DNA of 64,000 bases from Alisma plantago-aquatica (lineage: Eukaryota; Streptophyta; Magnoliopsida; Alismatales; Alismataceae): the NCBI GenBank assembly GCA_963693085.1, contig OY856409.1, forward strand, positions 1,538,533,072 through 1,538,597,071. The letters run 5' to 3'. Shown piece by piece: positions 46,416-55,860 of the stretch. Position numbers and translations under genes: made by a program. Each line of letters opens with the position of its first letter. Positions within the stretch are counted from its first letter, which is position 1. The notes beneath the pieces were generated by a model. That model was not told the DNA's origin. It saw nothing but the letters and a program-made list of their open reading frames with translations, and ran no database searches.

Positions 46416-46968
46416 GTCGATACCATCGACCCTTGTGTCGATGGTATCGACCATGGTACAGGTTGGCGACTGCAGGAATCACACTGCGTCGATACCATCG
46501 ACGGCCTTGTCGATGGTATCGATATACCAACATGCAGATCGCAAGAAGAAGTCGATGGTATCGACATGGGTGTCGATACTATTGAGATCTCTGAAGATTT
46601 TCAGAACAAATCGTCTCAAGAAAGTCGATACCATCGATGGGCGTGTCGATGGTATTGACACATTCATGCAAAGAAGGTGGCGGTCGGGCATCGTGAGGGT
46701 TTGCCCTAATCAGAGAGTCGATACTATCGACTCGTGTCGATAGTATCGACGCGCCACGTCAACGATCCGCGAGGGAAAATCAATGGCGATCGCAGTAGCT
46801 AAGAAGTCGATCTGGGGGATGGGTCGATACTATCGACCCACGTCGATAGTATCAACGCGTCAGCAATCCGGGCCCCGCAGATCCAGCCATCGACAACCGT
46901 CGATACTCACGGAGGTATGGATCGTGCTACCCGAGTTGATACCATCGACTCGCATCGATGGTATCGAC
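46416..46968. repeat. Palindrome array between protease and second ORF (seven pairs)
   Basis: Fourteen 15-base units start at 46416/46437, 46488/46509, 46551/46572, 46624/46645, 46717/46736, 46823/46842 and 46935/46954. The pitch inside pairs is 21 bases in the first four and 19 in the last three. Centre triplets pair as ACC with GGT or ACT with AGT in six of seven pairs, so the two units of a pair remain complementary. The array ends 26 bases before a TATA-like box. Open frames across it on both strands are artefacts of the repeats. Confidence 0.93.
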
Positions 46969-46994
46969 GGGCAGACAGTAGCGCCGGCCACGGC

Positions 46995-47002
46995 TATATA
47001 TG
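46995..47002 (+). promoter_or_regulatory. Internal TATA-like box before second ORF
   Basis: GGCTATATATGAGGAG, 189 bases upstream of the ATG at 47184 and just after the palindrome array. It could start a separate mRNA for the second ORF; this is inferred from position and sequence only. Confidence 0.45.
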
Positions 47003-47183
47003 AGGAGTATTTGCGTCAGATGACATCACACCTTCAGTGCAATCTTCCTCCACTTGTGCCGAGCGTGTTCCAGAGCTGTCCAAGCCCGACGACGAGCAAC
47101 ACTGAGCTAGTTCTTCATCGAGCAGAGATTCGATTCTCCGATCTTCACCGAGCTCCCTTTCTATTCCTCTTTCCCTTGCAAAC

Positions 47184-48777
47184 ATGGTGCACGTAGCTGG
47201 TGCATCGTCTTCACGCACGAATCCGATGGACATCCCGGAGTTCGTGCCACCTCCGACCGCGTCCGTTGCACGCCCGTGGCTGATTCATCCATCTCTGTAG
47301 GTGAAGAAGATATACGAGGAAATTCTAAAGAGGAAGATCGAGCCGACCCGTTATGTTGGACGGGAAACCATCCACAACCTCAGGTTCGACGCCAACCTTG
47401 CCTATGTCTTGAAGGGACAGGCACACAACACAGGCAGAATGGAAGATGAGTTGGAGTACCATGCTGATGGCCAACCATTCTTCGACGAGTGGCCTACCTA
47501 CAAAGAGCTGGTGGCTGGGTTCATGGCGTCACTGGACGTCTGCATCATGCCTAACGATGTCATATCCTTCGACCGCGAGTGGATCAGGGCTGAGTGTCTT
47601 TCCGGTTGTACAACCACGACTACACCCTTACGCTTGAGTAGTTCAACGAGATATTCAACTGGAACCACTCACAACACGACTACCAGTGACCGGACAACCG
47701 CACCGACTACGACGCCATCTTCGTCGAGCTGGTTACGGTGCCGCCGGGGAAGTTAGTAAGCTACCATAATGTTGCGGTAGCCGATTTTGAGCACCCTTTC
47801 GTCCAGATTCTGCACCGAATGCTCAGTTCGACATTGTTTGCTCGGGGTGATTTGGCCCTCAACAAGTTTCAGGAGATGGATTTATTCTTTTTGTATAAGC
47901 TCCTGAAGCGTCAAGAATGCAATTGGGGTGCCTTCTTTCTGCAAAGAGTTTTGGCGGTGAAGAGGAGTACGAGGAAAGAGCCAATTCACTTCGGCGGGCT
48001 CATCACCAAGCTGGCTTCCTACCTCGGTTTGAATTTCCAGCAGCTCACTCCTCTATCCAACAGGAGCAAGGTTAACTTGCAACATCTGCACCGGTCCAAT
48101 CTCATTCTTCTTCGAGATGGTTTGGCGTATGCGCACTACCACGTCAACCACGCCTATCAGGAATGCTCGTTGCCCGATCCGGTCTTCAACATCAAAGGGG
48201 TGCAACACTTCCGATGGCCAATCATAGCCATCGCCGACTCCGATGCAGAAGGCGGCAATGACGGCGGCGACGATGGAAATGACGATGAGGCTGAGGAGGA
48301 AGAGGAGGCATTTACACCTCTTCGAGAACGAGTGGCACCACGGAAGCGTCCTCGGATGCACCCGGGTGCATCTTCATCATCACAGCCTATGCCGCCACCA
48401 CCACCGCCCTCACAGCCAAGTGAGGAAGCCTATTCCATGCAGGATATGTATGCTATGCTGCAGGAGATTCAGCAGACGCAGCAACATCATATGACGATGT
48501 ATGCCGGTATTCAAGACACTACAAACCGGCTACTAGACAATCAATGAGCAATGTTTGAGAATGAGCGTCTTCTCCTTGACAACCAACAGCAAATCCATGA
48601 TCGGTTGCAACGGATGGAGATGCAACAACAGCCCTTCTACGACCACTATTGGAGCCAAAATTACTTTGGAGACTATCCACAACCTCCACCTAGGGCCCCG
48701 TTTGATCCAAGCTTCCAGGGGAGTATCCGTCTTGGGACCCTACGGCTCCGCAGTACCCGCCTCCACCTGAAGAGTAA
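47184..48777 (+). pseudogene. Second ORF of Athila-like element (Athila ORF1-like / env-position protein)
   Basis: Start at ATG 47184 (MVHVAGASSSRTNPMDIPEF). The body has VKKIYEEILKRKIEPTRYVG, WPTYKELVAGFMASLDV and, one frame over, VFRLYNHDYTLTLE and FNEIFNWN, a pattern I recognise from the plant Athila ORF-1/transposase-like 'putative plant transposon protein' group. Then come FARGDLALNKFQEMDLFFLY and HFGGLITKLASYLGL. The C-terminal third is acidic, then Pro/Gln-rich (PMPPPPPPSQPSEEAY, LLDNQQQIHDRLQRMEMQQQ) with coiled-coil character. Stops at 47298, about 47637 and 47686, and 48545, a frameshift near 47600 and another near 48718 break it; the natural end is probably PPPPEE and TAA at 48775. 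Its function is unknown; no membrane segment is evident. Confidence 0.65.
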
Positions 48778-50337
48778 AAGCGGTATCTCTGTTCCAACCT
48801 TTAAGATTGTTTTTGACTATGAGGCCATAGTCGAATTCAAGCTTGGGGGGGTGTTGGAACAGTTCTATCTTTCATTTTCTCTATTTTTAGTTTTATTGCT
48901 TTTGTTTCCTGTCATTTGTTTTCTGCAATCTTAGTTTGTTTTAGAATCCACATTCTATCTAGTGTAATCGTGGATGTCTTTAATGTTGAGTCATCTCAGT
49001 TGCATGTGCATGGGGAATTGAGGGAAACTAAAAAAATTTTGAGTGTTCACAAGCTTGAGTGTTGTTTAACCTTGATCACTTAACTTAGAAAATGATTGGT
49101 TTTGTCAACTTTAAAACAGAAAATCACAACTGTATATTCCTAGTGATTCATGAAAGTGGACGGAAATGGTTGTTTGAGCCTAAACTGACAAAATGATAAT
49201 GAGACTTTAATTTGAAGTAAGAGAGAAAAAACCTCTTAACTACTACACAGGTCAGTAAGAAGGGACACATAATATTTTTCTAAGGTTTAGTCAATTAGTC
49301 TTGTGATTTGTCCACCTCATTGTTTTCACAATCCACCCAAGATTTGGAAGTAAAGTACGGTTTTAACTCTTTTTGATTGCATGGCATGTAGATAGGACTT
49401 GCATTGCAACCATATTCATATCTTTTGCATGGAAAATGAAAAAATAAAAAGATTAGAATAGGTATACATGCACATTACCCTTAGGTGCATGTCATGTAGT
49501 TGCATTCATAACGTTTATGCATAAAGTATGTCATGTACCTTATTTATTCTTTAATGGTGAGTTCAATTGTTCCATAGCTTCCAAATAGTGCAAATATTGA
49601 GTTATGCAGGAAAAATAAGCCCAATAAGTATTCATTGTCAATCATGGATATAAGGGTTTGAAAAAAAAAGAAAAAAATCTGAAATTGAAAAAAAAAGTTA
49701 TTCAGAATCAACAAGAATAAGAAGGAGAAAGGAACATAATGTCACATGTATTTCAAAATAAGTGAGTACATGATGTAGCTTAATTAGATATCCATCTCAT
49801 TTTGAGACGGATGGTTAGTGCATGCATCATTACACCTAATCTTAGGCATTAGGGCATTTTTCATGTGCAGTTGCATCATTTAGGGCATTTTTGTTTTATG
49901 CATGTTGAAATCGTGTAATACTTCCACTTCTTCCATGAGCCACCTATTTCAACCACCTGTTTCTCGGATTGGTAGGCCACCACGAATTTCTCCTCACTAA
50001 TGAATATCAAGAGAACTACTTCCATGTAGATGGTAGTTAGGGCGAGCAACACAGTATAGAAGATCACAAGATGCACTAAGTCTGGACCGGAGAATTTTAT
50101 TATGTTAACTGCCTTATGTGATAGTGTTCATCAGTTTGATGTTAATATCTTTTATGGATGATTATTTTCGCCTTTAGGGTAATTGTCATTTTGTGGTTAG
50201 TGAGGGCCGGTATGCGAATGTCCAGTGGGAGTCATATGGGATGTCTATTGTGATGCTTTGTTCTTTAGTTGACTCTGGCAATTCTATTCTAAGGATTAGT
50301 TGCTTGAGGGCGAGCAATGTTCAAGCTTAGGGTAGTT
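48778..50337 (+). other. Long 3' non-coding tail of Athila-like element
   Basis: About 1.56 kb without a plausible ORF. A phrase ATTCAAGCTTGGGGGGGTG at 48836-48854 resembles the sequence before the 3' LTR (GTTCAAGCTTAGGGTAGTT, 50319-50337). A-rich tracts near 49655-49700 are simple repeats. Confidence 0.65.
50323..50337 (+). other. Probable polypurine tract region
   Basis: AAGCTTAGGGTAGTT ends at the 3' LTR start. It is a poor purine tract, but this AAGCTT-plus-G-rich form is common next to Athila-type LTRs. Confidence 0.5.
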
Positions 50338-51895
50338 TGATGCGATGATTTTGAGTCGCATTTATAGACTTGTTTGATATGTGTTTTATGCATTTATTAG
50401 TCATTTTCACGGTTAATGTTGCATAATTCATTCATTTTGGTCTATGCTACTTCTATATGTCAAATTCCCTTTATTTAAGCATTTTTAGCATTAATTATCG
50501 AAAGAATATATTTTGTGTTGATTTATGTGGTTCCGTGTGTTAATTTCAGGAAAAACAAGTATTTATTGCAGTCGATACCATTGACCAGACCACAGGTTTC
50601 CAGCCACAAGGACCAAAAGAAAGGCGATACTATCGACAAAGATTTCGATGGTATCGAGATACCATCAGGTTGCTGATGAGAAGTGTGTCGATAGTATCGA
50701 CTGGTGGAGCTACAACGATACAAAACGACAGAATTGTCGCTACAGGTTCGTCGATACCATCGACCCGCGTCGATGGTATCAAGAAGACATCAGGCGCACA
50801 GACGAAAGAAGAGAAGGATTGCCACAATCACACTCGGTCGATACCATCGACCCGCGTTGATGGTATCGACACCGTCAGATATGAGTTTGTTTCAGATTAA
50901 TCTTAATCGGACGATTGTGGTTAATTGGAAACCTAATTCGGGAGATATACCTAATGACGACGCCCTTGACTGGGGAATCACGTCATTAGTTGTTGCACAC
51001 ATCCCGGAGAGCAAGGAGAGAAGAACGGAGCACGAGAGCACGCCCCAGCTGATCCATACGCTGAAGAAGACGAATTCCACCACCGAAAGGCGGGATAATG
51101 TGGATTCCACGCCAAGGATTGATTGGACCTTCACTCAATCACGTTTTTCTTCATGTTTCCCTTTTTCTTCTCCACATTGTACTCTGAGATGAACATGCGG
51201 GGCTAATCCCCTTTGTCTTTAGGACCAGGAGTAGCCCGGGAATTCATTGTATGACGATTTTATAATAGTAATTCATATCTTATCTCTTAAATCCATGGTA
51301 TAATTTCGTTTTATCCAATATATATTGTTATGCTTGATCACCATAATAATAACCTAATGCCCTTAATTGATTTGAAGGAAGAATTAACGGCTGAAAAGAG
51401 ATGGAATTTACATTAATTGGCAAATCCCTTGAACAAGGCAGTGTAAGATTAATGGTGGATACCGAGAGGTCATTTCTAATGCACCTAGTTTAGGGTATAG
51501 GTTACTACGACGGTGGAACCGACCTAGACATAGGTAGTGAATTGTACCACGACAGTGGGCAATTCTAATTTCAGGCCACTACCTGGATAGAGAGATAAAA
51601 TTGAGTAGATATATAGAATTTAATACAATGAAAACCCACGGTGAAACCGCAACCCTAAAGAACTCCTTTTGAATTCATTAAACCAACATTTAATCGATTG
51701 CTTGTTTTGTTTTGTTTTTATTTTCTTTTAATTTTAACAAAAACTCTCAACTATTTAATCGTCTTAGCTGATCGCGAGTAGTTAGTAGGAGTCCCCGACG
51801 ATTTCACGTATCCCTGAGTTCGACTCCGGCCTCACAAAGGCCTGTACTACTTCGACGCGTTCACTTGTGTTTCTGCGCACGGTAAATCTGCGTCA
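50338..51895 (+). repeat. 3' LTR of Athila-like element
   Basis: 1558 bases, TGATGCGATG to TGCGTCA, matched along its full length to the 5' LTR. It has eight palindrome units at 50571, 50623, 50644, 50687, 50750, 50769, 50837 and 50856, one fewer than the 5' LTR. The unit at 50687 has centre AGT where the 5' LTR unit at 42498 has ACT. Confidence 0.93.
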
Positions 51896-51900
51896 CTACC
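51896..51900 (+). other. Target-site duplication CTACC (right copy)
   Basis: The repeat of 42125-42129 immediately after the 3' LTR. Removing the element restores one uninterrupted host sequence, GCCGCTACC joined to GCATGTGG. Confidence 0.92.
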
Positions 51901-53869
51901 GCATGTGGTAATGATGGCGATGAAGTACGTATGTGTCTCCCATCAAACTATGTAACTGCTCAATGTGTTCTGAGCCCAACCTGACTGTTTTAGCAATGTA
52001 TAATCACATGAGCATTTCTTTACCTTTAGACCACATACTAATTTTGTAATTCACAATGTTAACAAAGTGTGCCATCTCGAGTTTCTCTTTATTTGCATGG
52101 CCTATTGACTTCGCACAATCAGCACCAGGGTCTATATGGGATCATACTTGAACCAATTACTTCATAGAGAACTAATATCATTTTCATTTTGTTTAAATTT
52201 CTAAACACATGAATCTAGGATTCAATCCAAGGTTTTAGACCTGACTCGGAGTTGACCTTAATAAGCTCATGGGTCTAAGTCATGGATGTCAGAACTAAAT
52301 CGAGAATGAAGGTGGGTCAATCCAGACAACAAACTCGTCAAACCAGTTTAACCTCAAACTCCTCACACAGAACCATCTGGTAGGCTCAATGTCTGGCGGA
52401 CATGAACTTGTAGTTATTTAAGCACCAACTGGGTGCTTCAGTGAGTACTTTTTAAAAAGTGGATTCTTAATTTCTATGTATTTTTTATAATCTTACTCAT
52501 GCCCAACACTATATTTATTCTTGAACTTTTTTTGCATCTTTAAAAGTACAAATGCAATAGGTCAATATGTATATTTCATAGGATTTGGTTTCTAATTTGT
52601 ATACAATAATGATTACATTATTATACCATAACATGTATTGTAGTACACGGGGAAGATGCTATCCTACTGACCTCAAACTATGGGTATTTGTTAGTACATG
52701 TATGCTTGACTAAGATGGCATACATTTGCATTAGAGGATTCAATTCTGAAAAATATAACGATGATAGGTCTAGCAGGGTACACATCCATCTAATTTCTTG
52801 ATACAAATTCGTATTGGCATTGTATGTCTGTGATCCTATAGTCACTATTATAAGTAATTGTTATATAATGGAATTTTAATATGAACCTTAATTATTTGTG
52901 TATCATTTTTATCCAAACTGCATACAGTTAGGTGACTTGTCCAAGTGTATTATTAAGAAAGTTCCATTTTCAATATTACCTTTCTTCATTTTAAGATGGT
53001 GGGGGACATTAATGATTCTTTTTGTCTTATAATATGTGTGGTTGTATACTAGAAAGGTAACATTTGTAACACCTTCATCCAAGATTCTTATATTTATCTT
53101 TAGTTCTTAGACCGTCTTGTTCTTTGTTGTCCTATCTAGATTGCTGCAAAGCATAATGCCACTGCATATAAATACATTTTGCAGAAATCACAACTCTAAC
53201 ATGCAGTCCATAACATCCGGTCCATCAAACCAATAGCAATGATACCAGTGTACCATTCAGCAACACAACTGTGACATTGCAGCCACAACCCCACCTTCAT
53301 CATAGGTTACCCCCAATCAAAAAATATTTCCTTAGTAGTATACCAATCCATTGCTGCCCAATTGTGTTGTATACTTGGAGCCACAACAACCCTGCAACAT
53401 GTTACCGACCACCTCTACACACCTCCTACATCCACACCAACAGTGATAGCATTCAACTTGCAAAAACTACTGCATCATCTCTTCCTAAGCAAGGCCATTA
53501 TCTCAATCCACGATCCATCATCACCTACTGCCACTACTACATTTTTTTGTTATAACCATGTTCTTTGTCCTGTTCTTAGCAACTGGTTGAACAAAAAACT
53601 CTAAGTCATTTCTTTCTGATCTAGTTTAGAGATGGATACTCATTTTTTTTGAGGATGAACTTGATTTGTTTGTAGGGTTCCAAACTACAATGACCACACT
53701 TCTAGAGTTCACTTGGTTTGCTCTTCTTTGTTGGTCCAATTGATTTCAAATATTAAACATAAGGTGGGTAATGTTCCGCCTACACATAAAAACCAAAAAT
53801 GAGAAACCTCGTTTCCCATTTATTATTCTAGGATAGGCTTCCTTATTAATGCATGTTCATAACAACAAT
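51901..53869. other. Unassigned interior DNA of the CACTA-bounded segment
   Basis: About 2 kb of AT-rich sequence. The ORFs at 53271-53604 are low-complexity His/Pro/Thr readings without family motifs. No repeat or RNA gene is evident. Confidence 0.45.
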
Positions 53870-54700
53870 GTGTTTATACAATGTGTTCAATAGCTTTCAG
53901 CAGGAGTAAAGCATGGATCCTACTGGGTATAAACTGTGAGAATTCCTTAAACTATGGACTTTTGTAAACCAACTGGTTAATTATATATAATCTCACACAT
54001 TGGTGTGAGAATTGATTTGTGCCTTAGGTTAAGGAGCTTATTGAGATTAACCAATTGTATGTGTAGTATGCCCACATTACTCTGCCCTACTGGTTAATTA
54101 TATATAATCTCACAGTTTAAGAAACCTTTATAGGTTTCTAACAGGGCTCTGAAATTCTAGGAATGAAACCTAGAATGTATATAGGTCCAGTAATGTAGGT
54201 GTTTCATGTGAAACACATTTCTAGAATGAAATTGTGACACAAATAAATTTTGTATCTATATTAAGTCCATAGGTTTAGCAGGTGTAAACACATTTCTATG
54301 AGAGTATATACCTTAGGTTTAGAGGTGTTCATATAGGTCATATTGAGACTTTTATAAACAGTTTAATATAAACACAGTGTTATACAATGTGTTCAATAGC
54401 TTTCAGAAACCACCAGTGTTATACAATGTGGATCAAACAACAATGTGTTTATACAATGTGTTCAATAGCTTACAACAGGAGTACAACATGGATCCTATTG
54501 GGTATAAACTGTATATACAATGTGTTATTATTGGTCATATTAGCATATATAATAAATTATCCTTAACATAGATAATTATTAAACTGCTGGACCTATATAG
54601 AAATGACCTAGAATGTGTTTCACATGAAACACCCACATTACTGGACCTATCTACATTCTAGGTTTCATTCCTAGAATATAATATGTTGGACTTTCCACAT
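53870..54700. repeat. Fold-back element with ~70-bp inverted arms
   Basis: Arm 54155-54224 and arm 54608-54676 are near-perfect reverse complements (shared GTGTTTCACATGAAACACC and TACATTCTAGGTTTCATTCC). Each arm contains the perfect 18-bp palindrome GTGTTTCATGTGAAACAC (54199-54216 in the left arm). Direct repeats surround it: TGTTTATACAATGTGTTCAA at 53871 and 54441 with decayed copies at 54380, and GGTTAATTATATATAATCTC at 53970 and 54092. Confidence 0.8.
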
Positions 54701-54976
54701 TACTGTATCTTGTCCCCTCGTTTAATATGCTACACATTGTTGTTTGACCTATATAAGGTGTATACATTACTATATGACATGTTGGTTTTATCATAATAGA
54801 CTTGTATAAGGACAATTCTAGGATAATAGTTTAAGCCAGTTTCCTATCAAGTAGCTTTCACATGATATCCTTTAACTTATGATAATTATCCTTAACACAT
54901 ATAATTCTTAAACTACTGAGTAGTCCCTTGTATATATTCACATTACACAGAAACAATGTCTTAATACTTAGACTAC

Positions 54977-55860
54977 TCAGGTGAGCATACAAAAAGGTGA
55001 AAAGGCACTTCTCAATACCACATGGATGAACTGTATGTGGTTGTAGATGGTGTTAACATCATTTTGGTCTTGGTTCCATGCGATCCAAATACCACCAATG
55101 AACCCTTCTACTTTAATTAAATGGAAATTATTGAAACCCAATCTCTTGACTGTGTAGTTAGATTGCTTTCCATTGATCCTTAGTTCTAGAGTAGAAACCA
55201 CTCTAGGTTTCTAATGTATACACATTTCCTTTTAAGCTTCAGTAATCACGTCACGTCAGTGTCACTTGCATTTTAACATAATAAATACATAAAAGTAAAG
55301 ATTGAAATGTGAATGGCAAGGTTATACCTTGGGATTGCTATCCCACTCCATATTCATAGTAGACTCACCTTCAATTGTCTTGTCCTTTTTTTCATTTTAT
55401 AATATTTTTGAATGTGTGGATATTTTATAGAACTTCTTGGCTTCGCCTTTCTTCCAGTAGTTTGTATTTTAGTTACAAGTTGTGGTTCAGCCTCAACCTC
55501 AACTTCCATTTTGGTTTCTTCTATCGACTGTTTTTCCATACACCCCATTACAACCTGATTTCTATATGGTGTCCCCATATTATGTGCATGATTCATATCA
55601 CTTGCTTTAACTCTTCTATCTCAATCCTCTTTGTATTTCATCCTCATTAGTATGATTCCTGATGTCCTCCAAAACTTCATTTGCACTATTGCTATCATGG
55701 TTTACCTTTTTTCTTCTTCTAGCTTGTCATCTACAATAAGGATCTCACCTAACCATGGTTCTTCCCCATTTTGCTATTGTCTTCTTCATCTTCATTGGAC
55801 ATAACCTCATATCTTGCACTCTCCATCCTTTGAGCCCCACCAAAAACATGTTATCATGCT
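54977..55860 (-). pseudogene. LINE fragment: ORF1 tail and endonuclease start
   Basis: Minus-strand 55201-54977 encodes VKRLGFNNFHLIKVEGFIGG followed by IWIAWNQDQNDV and HIQFIHVVL, which parallels the intact LINE at 63.1 kb (IKKIGFNSSHQVEALGFSGG, IWILWDNH, HRQFIHYKV). Upstream, 55860-55354 is a charged, Glu/Lys-rich decayed frame (ETKMEVEVEAEPQLVTKIQT) that fits ORF1. No RT follows; the fragment is truncated. Confidence 0.65.

Larger units (their letters stand above)
42130..51895 (+). mobile_element. Complete non-autonomous Athila-like retrotransposon
   Basis: Both LTRs begin TGATGCGATGATTTTGAG and end in CTGCGTCA, and the insertion is flanked by a perfect CTACC duplication. Internal order: tRNA-Asp primer site, gag-protease, a conserved post-pol hairpin motif, a palindrome array, a TATA-like box, a second long ORF, and a 1.5 kb tail. 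RT, RNase H and integrase are absent between protease and the hairpin motif, so this copy relied on enzymes of another element. The LTRs look around 95% identical by eye, making this the youngest insertion in the window. Confidence 0.9.

Noticed and set aside
46381..46743. 120-residue ORF and several minus-strand ORFs with SIPSTxxSMVST repeats
   Set aside because: These are readings of the GTCGATACCATCGAC array in different frames. There is no independent coding evidence.
46416..46968. CRISPR-like array
   Set aside because: The repeats are quasi-palindromes in pairs with irregular gaps inside a plant retrotransposon. There are no uniform spacers and no cas genes.
50704..51192. 162-residue ORF in the 3' LTR of the Athila-like element
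   Set aside because: It translates LTR palindromes (RYHRPASMVS repeated) and is disrupted in the 5' LTR copy, which gives only a 107-residue frame. It is a chance frame.
53271..53604. Overlapping ORFs of 94 and 80 residues
   Set aside because: Low-complexity His/Pro/Thr-rich translations of CCA-rich DNA in two frames. No motif and no homologous neighbour.
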